Translations under genes and position numbers: made by a program | Notes under the pieces: generated by a model | The model's input: only the letters and a program-made list of their open reading frames with translations | Told to the model about the DNA's origin: nothing | Database searches by the model: none | In this document: positions 55,330 through 64,000 of the stretch, piece by piece | Layout: every line of letters begins with the position of its first letter | Numbering within the stretch: position 1 is the stretch's first letter | Assembly (NCBI GenBank): GCA_007922195.1 | Contig: ML682122.1 | Span: forward strand, 1,252,254 to 1,316,253 | Length of the DNA: 64,000 bases | Source: Podocnemis expansa | Lineage: Eukaryota; Chordata; Testudines; Podocnemididae | Reading direction: 5' to 3'

Positions 55330-56250
55330 GGGTATATCTACACTATGGACTTAAGTCGACTTAAGCCACTCCCTGTCTATATTTAGAAATTATCGTCAAC
55401 TTAAACAATTGCTTAAGTCAATTTAAAAACTCCTGCCCTGTAAATAGGCCTAAGTATTTAAGCCAACTTAACACGGCAAGGCCAGCTCCCTTCCCACCCA
55501 GGGGTATGATTGGGCTCCAGGGCCCAGATTCGGTCTGGGGGGGGGGGGAGCAATCTGGCTCCGGCCCTGTGATGAGGAGCCAGGGGCTGGAACTGGCTCC
55601 TAGCTCCTCTTCGTGGGTAGTGCGGGCTGGCAGCTGGTTCCTGAAGCCTGAAGACAGAGGCAGCTTTTGGGGTAAGTGAAGCAGGGGGCCCCATAGTGGT
55701 TGCCTGCTTTATTTATGCTAGCGCTTGCATGGCTGGGTAATGGTAATGGGGGGGCTGTGGACTGCAAGGGCCAGCAGCTGCACCACCCACCTGCCCGCCC
55801 GTGTCTCTTCAGCAGGGGCGGACCAGTGCTCCCTGCCTACACCCAGCCAGCCGTGCCTCTCCAAGGGGAGGGAGGAGAGTGGCTGGCATGGTACTGTGAC
55901 TTGCTGGGAGTGGGGCCCCCTGGGAGTTGGGACTGGGGGCGGCGCTTAGGACTTCAGAGGGGGCCCAAAACCCTGGTGAAGGTGGTACTGGAGGCCTACA
56001 GGGAGCCCCATAAATCATTCTCACCTAGGGCCCCCTACTGGCTAAGGCCACTTCTGTCTTCAGAAAGAGGCTGAGAGCCCCGTCTGACACCAAGGCCCTC
56101 TCCACAGACTGTGGGGGCTAGGTGCCAGCTCAGAGCCTGATCTGGATCCCAGCTGCTTGACCCAGGAGCAAGCAGCTTGGAGCCTGGTCAATTTCACAGA
56201 CGCTGGGACTGTGAAATCAACAAGGAACTGCCTGCAGAGAGGGGCTGTGG
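55330..56250. mobile_element. TCGA-palindrome transposon, left part (AAGTCGACTT type)
   Basis: The left end GGGTATATCTACACT at 55330 is followed by TTAAGTCGACTTAAG words, then a GC-rich interior with 'ggtcaatttcacagac' at 56189-56204. The same phrase is in the interior of the element at 39.65 kb. A right end was not found. The G-run at 55539-55548 and frames of about 70-124 codons are compositional. Confidence 0.55.
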
Positions 56251-56854
56251 CCCAGATTGAGCTCTCAGCCACTCTCTGCAGGCTGCAGTGAGCCCTGAGG
56301 TTCATTCTATAACTGCAAAGTACTTGCTTTGAACTTGTGAATTCAGGCAAGAAAGGTGGCTTTCCCGAAATGAACTATGAAAACTAAGTGGGCAACTTGA
56401 AACAACAAAACTCTCTTATATTCATGAATTTGCTCCATACAAGAAAGTTTGTCCCATCAGTTTGAATTCTGGAAGAGGGAAATAAAGGTATAAAAAAGAT
56501 GGCGGGCATGAGGTTTCTGCAGTTCTTTGTTTACCTTTTCACAGTGCTATAGTTAGGAAATAATAGCAGAGGTCACCAGGGCCAACTTGAAGACATTCAG
56601 TGCTGACATATTACTACAGCTCCTTCATCATTTGGAACAACAGACTGGAATTATTTTCAGTGTCTATGTTGCTTGCTTTAAATCTGTAAATATTGCCATT
56701 TGTATTAGCTTAGCGTAAGATGGGCTACATATATTGTCTTTGCTGTGAGATCTGAGATACAACTTAAGGTACACCTGCCATCAGTGGCTGATCTCCTGGG
56801 ATTGGGAACAATTTGAATATGTTCTGATCTTTGGTTTAAGTGACCGCTGATCAC
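56251..56854. other. Gene-free stretch
   Basis: No gene or repeat is recognised. Confidence 0.45.
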
Positions 56855-57660
56855 GAGTATGTCTACACTATCGGTTTAAGTCAACAAATAGCCCCTTAAG
56901 TCAAATTAAACCAAGCTCTGACCACATTGAGAAGGTATTAAGTTGACTTAAGCATTCACTTAAGTCAGCTTAATAATTCTCACTTGTTGTCGACTTAGCA
57001 ATGTAGCCCGGGAGTTGGCTTAATTGGCCTCCTAGCTGTCTGAAACATGGGGATGGGGACTGGAGAGAAGTTGGGAGTATTCCCAGCTGTGTGCAACACA
57101 GCAAACCCCCCCCCATGTCTTAGCCCCAGCCCCACAGCCCTCCATCCTATCACTAAAGCCCACATCACCTTCCCCCTGACCTGAGCCAGCAACTTTCCTC
57201 TTCTCAGGCCAACACCACGTGTCTCTCCTTCTCCAGCCCAACCCCATGTGTCTCCCCTTCTCAGCTTGACCTCACATCTTCCCCCCATCAGCCCGGCCCG
57301 GTGTGTCTCCCCACTCTCAGCCTGACCCCATGTCTCCCCTTCTCAGCCAGAACTCACATCTCTTCCCCCAGCCAGCTCAACCCCACGAGTCTTCCTTTCT
57401 CAGCCTGCCCTGTATGTCTCCCATTCCCAACCCAACCCCATGTATATTCCTTTCTTAGCCTGACCCTGTGTGTCCCTTTCCCCTTCTCAGACCAACACCC
57501 CTGATGCTGTAAAACAAACAATGAGTCCTGTGACACTTTTTTAAGGCTAACAAATTCATTTATTGCAAGAGCTTTCATAGGAGAAAATCCCACCTTGTCA
57601 GATGGTTTGAAGATGGGGAAACTTACAGAATAGGAAGAAAGTAAATGCAAGGGAGGCCTA
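56855..57660. mobile_element. Second composite palindrome transposon with PLE tail
   Basis: The left end GAGTATGTCTACACTATCGG and AAGTCGACTT-type arm are followed by 'attcccagctgtgtgcaaca', then a C/T-rich ~30-bp minisatellite (57115-57500), then a minus-strand PLE tail from about 57510. All parts and their order match 10026-11022, including the junction 'cccctgat..' to 'tgtaaaacaaaca'. The right half is missing. Confidence 0.65.
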
Positions 57661-58139
57661 CTCACCTAAAAGATGCGTCCCAATTCAGCAAGAGAAAAAC
57701 ATCTTCACCTAAACATCACATGTACTGATTATTGCTATTTCTCATCATAATTGTGTCTTGGCCTGTGTAAGAAAACCAGATTTAAACAAAGTTGTTGCTG
57801 CATAAAGCAATATCTCCTCTCATGCTCAGATCCCTCTCTAAATACTGAGAAAAAAAAAAAAAACAGGTAAAAAAATGGCTCTTGGAAGGGTGAGAAACAA
57901 AGCTGTGACTTTTCTGAAAGAGTGCAGTTTCCTATATGGTAGCCCTAGTCACTGCACTTAGAGAGAAATGAGGACCAATAAGTTTCTGAACATTCAGTTC
58001 TTCTGGAATAGAGTCAATCAATCCAACCCAAATCCTATGGACACTATCGCAAGAATTGGGATAGGGATGGTTTGGGGTCAATAACTCATTACACATTTCA
58101 AGGTTGGACTGAGTATGAGAACTCACGATGAGACAATGT
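57661..58139. other. Gene-free stretch
   Basis: No gene is recognised. An A-run lies near 57850-57863. Confidence 0.45.
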
Positions 58140-58790
58140 AATCCAATCACATAGACTCAGAGACTCAAAGGTCAGAAGTGACTAGTATGATCATCTAGTC
58201 CAGGCGTGGCCAAACTGCAGCTTGGGAGCCACATGCAGCTCTTGAATGAAAAAGTGTGGCTCACAGAAAAACATCAGAAAAGGAATTCAGGAAAGCAGCC
58301 ACAGCCTAGGAGCTCAGAAGGGGGTTGGGACAGTGGGGAGAAGTGGTGGCATGGTCAGGAATGGTGGGGAGAAGCACGGCATGGCTGGGATTTAAAAAAC
58401 TCACCAGTAGCCTGTAGTCTTCTACATCAAACAGCAGCTAAGTTTTTACTGTATAGGCCTAATTTTCATAGAAATTTTAAGTAATTATTAGAAATTGACA
58501 TTAGTAGGATCAATATCTGCCCTCTTTTTATGACAAAATTAAAGTGTGCAGTGAATTTTAAACTTAGTAATTTTGGAGTAGGTAAAAGTATATGGCTATA
58601 TACCTCAGTACAGCTCTCAAAGTTTTAATAATGAAATTGTATGGCTCTTGAGTTCCATAAATTTGGCCACCCCGATCTAGTCTGACCCTCTGCGCAGTGT
58701 AGACCTCAGAGCCTCACCCATCCACTCCAGCAATAAGCCTATGATTAAATTATTTAAGTACTCAAATCATGATTTAAGGACTTTAAGATA
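58140..58790 (-). mobile_element. CR1 LINE 3' UTR, split by a hAT
   Basis: The minus-strand CR1 end reads 'aaggtcagaagtgactagta', 'gatcatctagtc' up to 58200 and resumes at 58675 with 'atctagtctgaccctctgc' and 'ctcacccatccactccagca'. The two halves join perfectly once the hAT at 58201-58674 is removed. Confidence 0.75.
58201..58674. mobile_element. hAT-like element in CR1, perfect 8-bp duplication
   Basis: ATCTAGTC flanks both sides (58193-58200, 58675-58682). The ends CAGGCGTGGCCAAAC and TTTGGCCACCCCG are inverted with one missing base. The interior is AT-rich with 'cagctcttgaatg' and 'atggctcttgagtt' near either end. It is 474 bp and non-coding, and shows hAT activity after the CR1 insertion. 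Confidence 0.85.
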
Positions 58791-59329
58791 CAGAGAAGTC
58801 ACTGGTTGGTGAGCCATGTCCTGTGACACAGAGGAAAGCAACAAAATGTGAAAGAATCCCTTGCTCTTTGTCCGGCTGGGGAGAGCAAGCTTGTAGAGAA
58901 AGGGGCTGGAGATGGGGGAGAGCAAGAAAGAAGAGGCTGAGCAAACTGTTTTTGTGACAGGAAAGAGTGCAATATTCCCATCAAGGCAGGAACCACTACC
59001 AGTTGTACAAAAGCAGTAGCAGGTGTGGGTGGCAGGGAGCCAGTAAGACAGCTGTTGTTGGTTGCTAAAGTGAGGGAGTGAGGACAACACACCTCCACTA
59101 TTTCCCCCTGATCCAGTGCTTTCTCAGCTTGCCATGCATCACTTTCAGGCAAAGGCGTGGCCTTCCCCCAAACTCCATCCACATACACTTCTGATATAGT
59201 CCCAGGCACTGCCCAAACACTTTCTGCGCCCCAGACTCCTCAGTGCCCCATTAGAGACAACCTCAGTACATCAGTACCAAAGAAGTGCTGAGTCTGGGTC
59301 AGATCAGGTCTTGGATGTGCATGAGTCTA
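58791..59329. repeat. Gene-free stretch; 59130-59310 repeated at 62395-62580
   Basis: 'ggccttccccc', 'ctccatccacatacac', 'cccaggcactgccc', 'cagactcctcag' and 'cctcagtacatcagtac' occur in the same order in both places. They are a dispersed repeat of unknown class. Nothing is coding. Confidence 0.55.
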
Positions 59330-60448
59330 AAACGGGCAGGATGAACTACATCCAAGAGTGCTGAGAGAGTTGGCCAAAGAGATAGAAGAACCACTGTCCA
59401 TTATCTTTGAAAACTCATGGTGAATGGGGGAGGTGCTGGAGGACTGGAAAAAAGCTAATACAGTATGTATCATCAAGAAGGGGAAAAAGGAGGATCTGGA
59501 GTTACAGACCTGTCAGCCTCACCTCCATCCTTGGGAAAATCATGTGCAGGTTCTCAAAGAAACCATCCTGAAACACTTGGAGGACAATAGAGGAATCAGG
59601 AACAGTCAGCATGGATTCACCAGTTGTAACTTGTGCCTAATCAATCTCATTGCCTTCTATGATGAGACGACTGGATTTGTGGATGCAGGAAGAGCCATTG
59701 ATGTGATATACCTGGAGTTTAGCAAGGCTTTTCATATGGTTTCCCACAGCATTCTCGTCCACAATTTAAGGAAGGATGGACTAGATGTGTGGACTGTAAG
59801 GTGGATAGAAAACTGGCTAGATCAACAGTTTCAGTGGGTAGGAATCTATGGCTCAATGTCTAGCTGGCAAACAATAACATGTGGTGTGCCCCAGGGGTCA
59901 ATCCTGGAGCCGGTTCTGTTCAAAATTTTCATTAATGTTCCTGATGATAGATTGCTCACTCAGTAAATTTGCAGATGACACCAAGCTGGGGGGGAGGGGA
60001 ACAGTAAACACTGGAGAGCAGAGGCAGGGTTCAGGGAGACCTAGACAAATTAGAGCCATGGGACAATAGAAATCTCATGAGGTTCAGCAAGGACAAGTTT
60101 GAAATCCTGCACTTGGGATGGAGAAACACCATGCACTGCTACAGACTGGGGAGCGATTGGCTAAGTAGCAGCACTGTAGAAAATGACATGGGGGTCATAG
60201 TGGATGGAAAGCTGGCTATGAGTCAACAGTGTGCTCTTGTTGCCATAAAAAGGCCAAAGGCATACTGGGCTGCATCAATAGAAGTGTAGCCAGCAGATCG
60301 AGGAGGTGTGATTATTCCCCTCTATTCGGCACTGATGAGGCCACATCTGGAATACTGTGTCCAATTTTGGACACCCCACTAAAAAAAGGTCATGGACAAA
60401 TTAGAAAGAGTTCAGCAGAAGGCAACAAAAATGGTCAGGAGGCTAGAG
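59330..60448 (+). mobile_element. CR1 LINE, long reverse transcriptase fragment
   Basis: The best CR1 copy here. The plus frame 59424-59966 (180 codons) has VLEDWKKANTV, NSQHGFT, NLIAFYDETTGF, VIYLEFSKAFHMVSHSIL, WTVRWIENWL and GVPQGSILEPVLFKIFI. The next frame holds the catalytic box KFADDTKLGG near 59965-59995. Later frames encode DKFEILHLGWRNTMH and [10 protein letters not shown]. At least three frame changes make it inactive. It stops abruptly at 60448, where a hAT left end begins. Confidence 0.88.
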
Positions 60449-61145
60449 CAGTTCTTCCAACCTTTTCTCTGCCACAGCACACCTTGATATTACCATTAAC
60501 TCATGAATATTCAAATTAAGTTGTGAATATTCATGACCCACAGCACACTGGTAAGTATTTATTGCACGGGGGTTGGTAGGGGGTAGAAAGGAAGTTGTGA
60601 CAAGGAAGGGGAGTGGAGGTTACGGGTAGCTATGTGGGGTGGCAGAAAACAGTGTGAGGCACAGAGCAAAGAAGGGTGGCGAAGGAGGGCCAGGGTGGCC
60701 ATGTGGGGAGCAATGGAAGGCAGGATGGGGACCAGGGCAGGGGTGGCAAGAGAGGACAGGGGAAGGGAGAACACAAGTAGCTATGCAGGGTCGCAGGGGG
60801 GAACATGGGGAGTGGGAGGGCAGGGCAGGTATGGGGCAGCACCTTTCCCCCAGCAGCTCCTTCACCCTCAGCAGCCTCCTTCTCCCCAACAGCTCCCTCC
60901 TCTTTTCCCAGCACACACTTCCTCCATCCCAGCTTCAGGCAGCACCACCTTCTCCCCCACCTTCCTTCTGCAAATAGTTCTGCCCCACTGCTGTGACTCG
61001 CTGCCTCCTAAAGCTCCCCACCACACTGCACATGGTGGTCCCTCCTCTCCAGTAGCCCCTTCCCCCACATGGCTTCCCACTTCACTGGAGCCCCTGTCAG
61101 CCCTTCCCCCACCCAGCCCAGCCTAGCCTCACCATGCTGGTGGCA
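60449..61145. mobile_element. Left end of a hAT-like element, then GC-rich DNA
   Basis: CAGTTCTTCCAACCTTTTC followed by 'gccacagcacacc' matches the left end of hAT elements beginning CAGTGGTTCTCAACC. The right end and target duplication (GGCTAGAG expected) were not found. The GC-rich C/T block that follows (60850-61130) has overlapping frames of 60-164 codons without a domain. Confidence 0.45.
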
Positions 61146-61890
61146 TCCCCAGTCAAAACAGCTTAAACAACTTTGCTTTTGAAAGGAAGGTTATTTCAAA
61201 ACAAGTTGTTTCAAAATAAGCCGTTTGGACATGTTATTTAGAAACAAGGATTGCTTCAAAACAACAAGGACCTACGTCCCAGGGACCAGTACCCTGGCCA
61301 GGGTGCTGAGTGGAGTTCAGGGGGCCCGAGGGTGCCCCAGCTGACTTCCCCCCTCCCCACTTCCCCTTGCTGGGACCAGGGGGGGACAGGTGCCTCACTG
61401 CAGCCCCCGCGGGGTAGCCACTCCAGGGGCGGCTCACCCAGCTGCTGGGGCTGCCCCCAAGCCCGGGGCACCCCACCCCCAGGCTTCCTTGGAGCCTCAC
61501 CTCCTCCCCCCCACTGCTACTGCCATGGGCGCGGGGCCTTCCTTGGTGCCTCCCCCACCGCTTCTGCCATGGGGGGGAGGGGAAGGCCCCCGCAGGATCA
61601 TTGAGGGGGGCAGGGGAAGTCCCCCACCCCCTGCAGAAGTGGCAGGGGGGCAGTGGAATCCCGGGGGCAGGGCGTTCTCGGCCCAGCACAGGCCTTCCTG
61701 CCCCTCCATTCCCCTATTTCAAAATAGAATGTCACAATGGACATGCTATTTTGATTCCAACCTTTTTCCTTATTTCAAAATAGCTTTTTGTTATTTTGAA
61801 ATAAGGCATTTCAAAATAAGGCCTTTATTTCGAACCAGCTTGTTTCAAAATGGCTTGTTTCGAAACAAGGGCTTGTGTGTGGACATAGCC
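61146..61890. mobile_element. TCGA-palindrome transposon with GC-rich interior
   Basis: The right end is TGTGTGTGGACATAGCC (61890). The arms have TTGTTTCAAAATAA and ATTTCGAA words, and the GC-rich interior spans about 61260-61710 with the 'ccctggccagggtgct' motif seen at 16.8 kb. The left terminus is not found. Seven overlapping frames in the interior are compositional. Confidence 0.6.
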
Positions 61891-61929
61891 AGAGAGTGGA
61901 CTACTACAGTAACTTGAGGTTAGAATGTG

Positions 61930-62385
61930 TCTGATATTTTCATTTGCTAATAGTTAGTTCCTGACAGCTTGGTTAAATGATTCTGCGTTGATATGCTGCA
62001 TACTCGCTTAAAATCATGTTTTGATCAATAAACTCCTGTTTGTTTTATCTAAAGTTGTGCAGATTTTATAGAGTGTGAAGGATGCAGTCATTTTTTTTTG
62101 TTTTGTTTAACTGGTGAGCTGGAGTTGATGAGTGTAAAGTGGTCTGAGAAGGGTCCCAATCCCTGAAGGAGGTAGTTTCTGGTGTGACATCCAGGGGCTG
62201 GGGATGCTTGCTGAGGAACTGTCTCTGTGTGGCTAGTGAACATATTTTGACTGCATGGGAATGATTACACACAGGAGCCTCATGTGGTCTCACCCAGGAA
62301 TGGGGCTCGACCTAACAAACCAAGGTAAGTTGGGGTCCAGGAGTGGGAAAGCGGGGAGGCACAGCAGCACACCTAACTAGACCAT
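61930..62385. repeat. Unassigned repeat homologous to 38930-39410
   Basis: Second copy of the repeat described at 38930. 'gatcaataaactcctgttt' near 62024 gives a poly(A) signal. It lies directly before a copy of the 59130-59310 repeat. Confidence 0.55.
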
Positions 62386-62760
62386 GGGAGCTTGCCATAT
62401 GTCTCTTTCAGGCCAAGGTGGGGCCTTCCCCACAGCTCCATCCACATACACACTTCTGACAGAGACCCAGGCACTGCCCAAGCACCCTCTGCACCTCAGA
62501 CTCCTCAGCAAATCATTCAAGACTGTCTCAGTACATCAGTATCAGACAAGAGCTGGGTTTGGGCCATATCAGGTCTGAAAACAACTCTACACTTATGGAC
62601 TGCAATGAGGGTCAAACTGACTAATATGTTCAGGCTAAGATTTAAAATTTAGTTTGAGCTGAACTGTATGTTGGAGACCCTGGCTAGTGTGTGGTATTTG
62701 TAAGCATTTACAAGATGAGCACACCAGTTACCTGTTTATACTCTAATTATGTGTTTCTTT

Positions 62761-62792
<32 letters not shown>

Positions 62793-64000
62793 ACCTATTC
62801 TTTAGAAGCTTTTTGCCATTAAAGCATTACCAAACTATTAATCCTCTTGATGTTCACATGTTAATTGTGTTTTGCACTAGTGGTTTCAAAATCATAGCTG
62901 AGGGATTTGTTATGTCTTTTCCCTCAGGGACTAAGATCAATCTATCAAAAGATCAGGAAGAAAAGCACTGCAGTGATGTCATCTGTATTGGATGGGAAAA
63001 TGCATATAACTAGGTAGCAATGCCATGTAAAAGATGTTGCAAGTCAACAGCAAAGTCCCAGCTTTTCAGCATTAGAATGAACCTCTGGATAGGAGCATTA
63101 GGACACGTGAGTTGCCTGAAACAGACATTTTCTCCGTGTTTGAGTAATACAGTGTTACTTTCTAGGCAGCTGGCAAAGGTTCATTCCAAGAGGATTAAAG
63201 GACATGTGGATGAGCAAACAGGCACCCCTGTTCTCTTTTACTTTAGGGACAGTACTGGTCTAAGGATCAATGAAGTGCTATGTCCACCAGGCTGTGTTCA
63301 GCACTGCAGCTCATACCGCAGATGGGAGGACCAATAGGTAGAAGAAACGGAATCAAGGAGATTTGAGGGTGGTTGAAAATCAGAGTAAAGGGAGCTGAGG
63401 AGAGATTGGCTCAGAGAGTGCCCAGGTAAAGTGCGTCTCCCCAGAATTAGCAGTTAGGATGAGCCATGCCTATCTGATCTTTGGGTCATACAGGTGCACA
63501 TACACTGTTTGTTTTACCAAAAAAGCCTGTGTGTCCTGTTGAGCTTTGAATCCTGCCATTAAATGGGGCTGGGTTTCACAATGCCTGATTTTGGGCTCTG
63601 TGTTCACCTGGTTACAGTTCACCGTGGGGAAAGCTTACAAGTGCCGATGAACCTAGTCAGTCCTGCTAAGCATTCCCTTTTGGTAAAGAGAAGTCACAAT
63701 CCATGGTATGGGTCTAAAGAGGAGAACTGTGGGTTTTAACTTCAGAGAGGTAAAGGTTCAGGAGCTCACATTTGCAATGAAACACAAAAGGTGAAACTAG
63801 GCCTGGACTGTGAGAAGGCAAGGGTAAGGGCACAAACAGTTTCTTGGTATAGGCAGGAGCAGCACATGAATATATTGTTCTCCTGAATGTATTAATAATA
63901 CCTAGTCTTTCTTTAAAGCTCTTCAGGGGAGAGTTTTGAAGCAAAACAAAAATAAAACAAAACAAACAAACAAACAAACAAACAAAAAAACAACAACCCA
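62386..64000. other. Gene-free stretch with two microsatellites
   Basis: The start (62395-62580) is the repeat shared with 59130-59310. (GAAA)n lies at 62765-62793 and (CAAA)n at 63943-63986. Frames of 105 codons (63020-63337) and 87 codons (63714-63977, minus) show no domain. The rest appears single-copy. Confidence 0.45.

Noticed and set aside
1..64000. tRNA, rRNA or other structured RNA genes.
   Set aside because: No A-box/B-box pairs with cloverleaf potential or conserved rRNA text were noticed by eye; a covariance-model scan would be decisive.

Overview
The window looks like nuclear DNA from a turtle or, less likely, a crocodilian. Three things suggest this: chicken-repeat-1 (CR1) LINE fragments on both strands, Penelope-like elements (PLEs) with a GIY-YIG type reading frame and a recurrent 3' tail, and many short DNA transposons whose ends read GG(G/C)TATGTCTACACT. 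The species cannot be named from sequence alone. There is no bacterial gene organisation, CRISPR array or operon.

Only two protein-coding genes look intact. Both are single-coding-exon class II olfactory receptors on the minus strand: 11772-12725 (317 aa) and 44663-45586 (307 aa). Each has a plausible splice acceptor just upstream of the ATG, the usual design with a non-coding 5' exon. Two more receptors are broken: a plus-strand pseudogene at 22059-22975 and a minus-strand 3' fragment at 28086-28376 that ends where a transposon begins. The window is therefore part of a degraded olfactory receptor cluster.

Most of the rest is mobile DNA. (1) A family of short inverted-repeat elements with 3-bp target duplications (TTA, TTA, ATA, AAA, GAA), PIF/Harbinger-like by that criterion. 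They are filled with palindromic words centred on TCGA, and some carry large GC-rich, tandemly repeated interiors. (2) PLEs, several of which carry an inverted copy of their own 3' tail at the other end. (3) hAT-like elements recognised by inverted ends and 8-bp target duplications. (4) CR1 LINEs, one Tx1-like LINE fragment and one solo LTR. Insertions are nested: at 13.9-18.8 kb a transposon of the TCGA family lies in a PLE, which itself probably lies in a hAT.

By region: 0-11.7 kb holds repeats with apparently single-copy stretches; 11.8-12.7 kb is an intact receptor; 13-19 kb is the nest; 19-29 kb holds PLEs, palindrome elements and two receptor pseudogenes; 29-42 kb is dense in repeats with GC-rich tandem tracts; 42-49.4 kb is mostly non-repetitive around the second intact receptor; 49.8-50.5 kb is a palindrome element containing a 400-base assembly gap; 51.7-64 kb is again dense in PLE, hAT, CR1 and palindrome elements.
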